Source of the DNA: JBBDIX01 sp040880235
GTDB lineage: Bacteria > Actinomycetota > Nitriliruptoria > Nitriliruptorales > Nitriliruptoraceae
Assembly: GCA_040880235.1 (NCBI GenBank)
Contig: JBBDIX010000044.1
Span: forward strand, 1-26,422
DNA: 26,422 nt
Direction of reading: 5' to 3'
In this document: positions 23,318 to 26,422 of the stretch, piece after piece
Layout of the letters: each line of letters starts with the position of its first letter
Position numbering within the stretch: position 1 is the first letter of the stretch
Made by a program: the position numbers and the translations under genes
Notes under the pieces: generated by a model
Seen by the model: the letters and a program-made list of their open reading frames with translations, nothing else
Databases searched by the model: none
What the model was told of the DNA's origin: nothing

Positions 23318-23479
23318 CGCGACTCCAGGTCCGACACCGGTGTGACCGAGCATGACCCGACGACGCGGGAATCCCCGCGGGCATCGGGCACGGAATCGAT
23401 CCTAGCGCGACCCCTGCCCTCCGCCACCCGTGATCCCGGACCCGTGGGCCCGACCGCACCTGCACGCCGCAGGACTCCG

Positions 23480-24094
23480 TCAGGAGCGGCGCTGCAGGAT
23501 CACGACGTGCGGCTCGGGTGCCACCGGATCCACGTCGTCTGGGGTCGTCACGACCTCCATGCCGAGCTTCGCGATGACGCCCCGCGCCAGCGCGAGCTCC
23601 TCCGGCCAGCGCGCGCCCTTGATCGCGTACAGCCGCCCTCCCGGCCGCAGAAACCCGACACAGAGGGGTGCGAGGCGCTCGAGCGGTGCGACCGCACGTG
23701 CGGTGACCACGTCGAACGCGCCGCGCAGTTCGGATCGCTGGACGAGTTCCTCCGCGCGTCCCGAGTGCACCGTGAATGCTCCCTCCAGTTCTGACGAAAC
23801 CCCCGTGAGGAAGGCCGCCTTCTTGCTGGTTGCCTCGAGGACGTGGACCTCGAGGTCCGGGCGAACGATGGCAACGACCACTCCGGGCAGACCCCCGCCG
23901 GTGCCGACATCGAGGACGCGGCCAGGTCCTGGGGGCAGGATCCGAGCGAATGCCGACGCCTCCGGAATGTGTCGGGTCCGGAGTTCGAGAATGCCGCGCG
24001 CCGAGAGCAGGTTGTGCGGTGATCGCTCAACCCGTTTGGCGTACCGCGCGATGGCGTCGTCGCCCGTGCGGTTCGTCGCGTCTTCGTCCGTCAC
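23480..24094 (-). CDS. rsmG: 16S rRNA (guanine-N7) methyltransferase RsmG
   Basis: SAM-dependent enzyme (GidB) that methylates G527 of 16S rRNA; its loss gives low-level streptomycin resistance in several bacteria. The 204 residues have the early family box RYAKRVERSPHNLLSARG, the SAM motif VLDVGTGGGLPGVVVA, LEATSKKAAFL and the catalytic-region VTARAVAPLERL. Length is normal. The GTG at 24094 is chosen since AGGAGG lies 9 bases before it; the longer open frame upstream runs through the three parS palindromes and the jag terminator and is not coding. The position between parA and jag is standard. Confidence 0.96.
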   Translation of the reverse strand: MTDEDATNRTGDDAIARYAKRVERSPHNLLSARGILELRTRHIPEASAFARILPPGPGRVLDVGTGGGLPGVVVAIVRPDLEVHVLEATSKKAAFLTGVSSELEGAFTVHSGRAEELVQRSELRGAFDVVTARAVAPLERLAPLCVGFLRPGGRLYAIKGARWPEELALARGVIAKLGMEVVTTPDDVDPVAPEPHVVILQRRS

Positions 24095-24143
24095 GGTGTC
24101 GCACCTCCTGAAGCTGATTCCGGATCGGGGCCGCATCCGGCGT

Positions 24144-24157
24144 GTTCCACGTGGAAC
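24144..24157. other. parS site 1
   Basis: Perfect 14-bp palindrome GTTCCACGTGGAAC. It differs from the Bacillus-type core GTTTCACGTGAAAC only by a symmetric T-to-C/A-to-G change. It lies about 50 bases upstream of the rsmG start, so bound ParB could affect rsmG transcription. Confidence 0.88.
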
Positions 24158-24176
24158 GTTCGCGCGACTTCGGCAG

Positions 24177-24190
24177 GTTCCACGTGGAAC
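24177..24190. other. parS site 2
   Basis: Second perfect copy of the same palindrome, 33 bases (start to start) from site 1, about three helical turns. Confidence 0.88.
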
Positions 24191-24201
24191 ACCGTCCCAC
24201 T

Positions 24202-24215
24202 GTTCCACGTGGAAC
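24202..24215. other. parS site 3
   Basis: Third perfect copy, 25 bases from site 2. Together the three copies occupy 72 bp between rsmG and the hairpin that follows jag. Confidence 0.88.
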
Positions 24216-24232
24216 GCACCCGACACACAGCA

Positions 24233-24259
24233 CGGCCCCGGGCGCAGGACCCGGGGCCG
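24233..24259 (-). terminator. GC-rich hairpin after jag
   Basis: Bases 24233-24242 (CGGCCCCGGG) pair perfectly with 24250-24259 across a 7-base loop, 20 bases past the jag stop. There is no strong T-run, but the stem is very stable. It would end the rnpA-yidD-yidC-jag transcript before the parS cluster. Confidence 0.6.
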
Positions 24260-24278
24260 CCGTGCGCAACTGCCGGTG

Positions 24279-25052
24279 TCACTCGTCGTCGCCCGGGACC
24301 ACCACGACGCGGCGCCCCGGTTCGCGCCCATGGCTGCGACTGAACACACCGTCGACCGACGCGACGTACCGGTGGATCGCCTTGCGTTCGAACACATCCA
24401 TGGGCTCCAGCCGCACCTCGTCGCCCGTCTTCAGCGCCTCGTCAACGGCCTCCTCAACCTTCTCCATCAGCTTTTCGAGCCGGCGAGCACGGTAGGACTC
24501 CGCATCCACCTGTACCCGCGTCCGACGCTCGAACCGCCGCTGGAGCGCACACCGAACGAGTTCCTGCACCGCGTCGAGTGTCTGACCGCGCCGTCCGATG
24601 AGCGCTCCCGTCCCCATCTCAGCGATCTCGACCTCGGCGCGATCCTCGAGGATGCGTATTCGCAGGTCGCCGGGGAGGTCCAGCGCATCGAGCAGACCCT
24701 CGAGGAAGTCCGCAGCCGCCTCCGCCTCCTCATCGAGCTCCTCTGGTGTCACGTCGTCGTCGTGATCCTCACCGGACGTGCGCGAGTCCCCACGGTCGGG
24801 CCGTGGCGGCGCTGCAGGCAGGTGACCGGTCTCGTCCGACCGAGCAACCGCTTCTGCGTCCGGCTCCGCCTGTGAAACGTCGGCAGCCGCCGGGCTCATG
24901 GAGATCGAGACGCCGAACGGGCCTTCGAGCGCCTCTGCGCCCGGCGCGTCGATCCGAACTTCGACGTCCTGCACCGGTGCACCAACGAGCGCCGCAACGG
25001 CCGCGGCAACGGCCGTCTGCAGTTCGTCGGCCTCGTGAAGTTGTTGGGACAT
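24279..25052 (-). CDS. jag: Jag/KhpB-type RNA-binding protein (KH-R3H)
   Basis: A 257-residue single-stranded nucleic-acid-binding protein, normally encoded after yidC. The N-terminal ~120 residues are acidic and low in complexity (DHDDDVTPEELDEEAEAA); the usual Jag_N domain is not recognisable. A KH domain follows with the GxxG loop in ALIGRRGQTLDAVQ, then an R3H domain with RKAIHRYVASVDGVFSRSHG and the family end REPGRRVVVVP. The ATG at 25052 is preferred because AAGGAG lies 6 bases upstream; an ATG at 25070 overlapping the yidC stop (ATGA) is possible and adds six residues. In other bacteria KhpB/Jag influences cell elongation and RNA regulation. Confidence 0.92.
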   Translation of the reverse strand: MSQQLHEADELQTAVAAAVAALVGAPVQDVEVRIDAPGAEALEGPFGVSISMSPAAADVSQAEPDAEAVARSDETGHLPAAPPRPDRGDSRTSGEDHDDDVTPEELDEEAEAAADFLEGLLDALDLPGDLRIRILEDRAEVEIAEMGTGALIGRRGQTLDAVQELVRCALQRRFERRTRVQVDAESYRARRLEKLMEKVEEAVDEALKTGDEVRLEPMDVFERKAIHRYVASVDGVFSRSHGREPGRRVVVVPGDDE

Positions 25053-25066
25053 GCTGAGCTCCTTGG

Positions 25067-26077
25067 TCATCGTTCGTCGTCGCGTCGGCGGCGTGGAAGA
25101 TGATCCCTCTTCGGCTGCCTGCGAGCTTCGTCGGTCTCGTCGCTTCCGGTGGACGGGGCGCCCGTACGCGAATCGTCGTCGTCCCGCTGCTCGTCCGTGC
25201 CCTCGTGCCCAGCGTCATTCGTCGGTGCATCCGGCGTGGGATCCTCGTCACGTGTTGGACGCTTCCGGCCCGACGAGGCCCCGGGGGAGTGCGGTCTGGG
25301 AGCCTCCGAGCCCGCATCTGGGGGCCCGGGCTCCTCCGGGTCATTCTTGACATCGCGCAGGATGATGGCCTGTTGCGCGACCTGCCAGCTGTTGGTCGTC
25401 ACCCAGTACAGCAGGATCCCCAGGGGGAACTGGAAGGACACCACGGCCAGGAACACCGGCATGGCATACATCAGCAGCTTCTGCTGCTGGGCCATGGGAT
25501 TGTCCGACTGCACCGGCGTCCGGGCCATGGTCTGGCGCATCGACCAGAACATCGTGCCGGACATGAGCACGATCAGCAGCCAGCCGGGCCATCCTGCCGC
25601 ACTGACGCTGCCATCGAGCCCGATGTCACCGACCGACGTGAAGAAGTAGAACGGCTGACCCTCCAGCTCGTTCATCCGTCGCAACGTCCAGAAGAGCGCA
25701 AGAAACACCGGGGCCTGCGCGAGCAGGGGCAGGCAGCTCGCCATGGGGTTTGCGCCCTCCCGCCGATACAGCCCCATGAGTTCTTCGTTGAGCTTTGCGC
25801 GCTTCGCCTTGTACTGCTCCGGATCCTTCTTCATCAGGGAGCGATCAACCTTGTACTTCTTCTGCAGCTCCTTGATGTGGGGCTGCAGCTTCTGCATCGC
25901 GCGCATGGACCGCGTCTGCTTGATCGCCAGCGGCAGCAGCAGGATCCGGACGATCAGCGTCAGGGCGACGATCGCCCACCCCCAGCTGTGCGCCCCGAGC
26001 AGGGGGACGAACGCGTCGTGGAAGAACGTGAGGATGCCCTCGAACACGGAGAGCACACTGTCGCGGAGTCCGGTCAC
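25067..26077 (-). CDS. yidC: Membrane protein insertase YidC
   Basis: Oxa1/YidC insertase of the cytoplasmic membrane. The 336 residues have a first helix region, then SWGWAIVALTLIVRILLLPLAIKQTRSM, containing the conserved hydrophilic-groove Arg44, a cytoplasmic helical hairpin rich in Lys and Glu (60-105), and later helices including PMASCLPLLAQAPVFLALFW and YAMPVFLAVVSFQFPLGILLYWVTTN. The last ~85 residues are a highly charged disordered tail ending RRRRDDER, a likely ribosome-binding region. The GTG at 26077 has AGGAG about 9 bases upstream and overlaps the yidD stop as GTGA, so translation is coupled. No signal-lipobox is evident, as usual in actinobacteria. Confidence 0.95.
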   Translation of the reverse strand: MTGLRDSVLSVFEGILTFFHDAFVPLLGAHSWGWAIVALTLIVRILLLPLAIKQTRSMRAMQKLQPHIKELQKKYKVDRSLMKKDPEQYKAKRAKLNEELMGLYRREGANPMASCLPLLAQAPVFLALFWTLRRMNELEGQPFYFFTSVGDIGLDGSVSAAGWPGWLLIVLMSGTMFWSMRQTMARTPVQSDNPMAQQQKLLMYAMPVFLAVVSFQFPLGILLYWVTTNSWQVAQQAIILRDVKNDPEEPGPPDAGSEAPRPHSPGASSGRKRPTRDEDPTPDAPTNDAGHEGTDEQRDDDDSRTGAPSTGSDETDEARRQPKRDHLPRRRRDDER

Positions 26078-26358
26078 GATGCACTGCTCCTGGGCGGGAC
26101 GTGGTCGACGCCACCCGGATTCCACGGGTGGCAGCGTCCGAGGCGTCGGATGGCGAGCCAGGACCCACGCAGGGCCCCGTGCTCACGCACGGCCTGGACG
26201 GCATAGGTTGAACAGGACGGGTGAAAACGGCATCGTGGTGACCGCACCAGCGCCGTCCACCGATAGAGGCGCAGGAGTCCGAGCAGTACCCACGCCACGG
26301 GCGACCGTCGCGGGGAACCCCTCGGGGTGACCGGGTGCCCGGCCGCCTCCACGCTCAC
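26074..26358 (-). CDS. yidD: YidD membrane insertion factor
   Basis: A 94-residue protein of the YidD family (UPF0161), which assists YidC-dependent membrane insertion. The core RCRFHPSCSTYAVQAV, followed by GSWLAIRRLGRCHPW and PGGVDHVP, is diagnostic, with three conserved cysteines. A short amphipathic/hydrophobic N-terminal segment (VAWVLLGLLRLYRW) would lie on the membrane. The GTG start at 26358 overlaps the stop of rnpA, and the stop overlaps the yidC start, both as GTGA. Confidence 0.95.
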   Translation of the reverse strand: MSVEAAGHPVTPRGSPRRSPVAWVLLGLLRLYRWTALVRSPRCRFHPSCSTYAVQAVREHGALRGSWLAIRRLGRCHPWNPGGVDHVPPRSSAS

Positions 26359-26422
26359 GCTCCGCGCTCCGTGGTCAGGCGCTCGAGCAGGGTGGCGAGC
26401 TCTCGACGCACCTCACTGAGCG
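26355..26422 (-). CDS. rnpA: Ribonuclease P protein component (C-terminal end)
   Basis: Only the last 22 codons are in the window: the minus-strand frame reads LSEVRRELATLLERLTTERGA and then TGA, overlapping the yidD GTG. The helical, Arg/Glu-rich end and the invariable order rnpA-yidD-yidC support rnpA. Too little is present to judge conserved RNA-binding residues. Partial: the 5' end lies outside the window. Confidence 0.75.
   Translation of the reverse strand, partial: LSEVRRELATLLERLTTERGA

Noticed and set aside
23364..23379. Hairpin CGCGGG-AATC-CCCGCG in the parA-rsmG gap as a terminator
   Set aside because: Six-base stem, about 100 bases past the rsmG stop and with no T-run; chance occurrence is likely.
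24279..25070. jag start at the ATG overlapping the yidC stop (25070)
   Set aside because: AAGGAG is correctly spaced for the ATG at 25052 and lies inside the extra codons of the longer form; kept only as an alternative.

Overview
The window reads as a chromosomal segment beside the replication origin of a GC-rich actinobacterium. The evidence is the order yidD-yidC-jag-rsmG-parA-parB at the right end, running into the 3' end of rnpA (rpmH and dnaA should lie just beyond). The block cca / nudix / DUF6049 / kinase / ECF sigma / anti-sigma / trxB / trxA / cwlM matches the arrangement known from mycobacteria (Rv3907c to Rv3922c). Frequent GTG/TTG starts, 4-base start/stop overlaps, DUF5318, DUF6049, Ni-SOD and SigR-type promoters also fit Actinobacteria. 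Several features differ from mycobacteria and Streptomyces, including the absence of murJ, so a deep-branching class is plausible, but I cannot name a genus. A 10-N run at 20866-20875 shows this is a scaffolded draft assembly.

Left part (1-8230): tRNA and oxidative-stress housekeeping. On the minus strand are tyrS with a coupled GYF_2-domain gene, an AlaX-type editing protein, a DUF5318 zinc-ribbon-like protein, the nickel superoxide dismutase sodN, the CCA-adding enzyme and D-aminoacyl-tRNA deacylase. On the plus strand are a small unrecognised Cys-containing protein, sodX (the Ni-SOD maturation protease, divergent from sodN) and a ydbS-ydbT-like pair of bacterial PH-domain membrane proteins.

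Middle part (8279-17520): envelope and redox control. A NUDIX hydrolase, a secreted DUF6049 protein, a transmembrane Ser/Thr kinase with a discoidin-like outer domain and an ECF sigma factor form a tightly overlapping plus-strand operon, followed by an anti-sigma factor. The lipid II flippase gene murJ, expected between DUF6049 and the kinase, is absent. After a minus-strand zinc-finger membrane protein come trxB and trxA, each preceded by a GGAAT-N18-GTT element that matches the SigR/SigH thiol-stress promoter exactly, and then cwlM. This CwlM lacks a signal peptide and the first zinc histidine, which suits a cytoplasmic regulator better than a hydrolase.

Right part (17548-26422): a small membrane protein (minus), then a plus-strand run of PLP aminotransferase, D-Ala-D-Ala ligase-like enzyme, HAD phosphatase and rpiA (with the assembly gap in its 5' end). 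This converges on the minus-strand chromosome segregation and membrane-insertion block parB, parA, rsmG, jag, yidC, yidD and rnpA. Three perfect copies of the parS palindrome GTTCCACGTGGAAC lie within 72 bp between rsmG and jag. I found no tRNA or rRNA genes, CRISPR arrays or insertion sequences. No gene-free stretch exceeds 300 bases.
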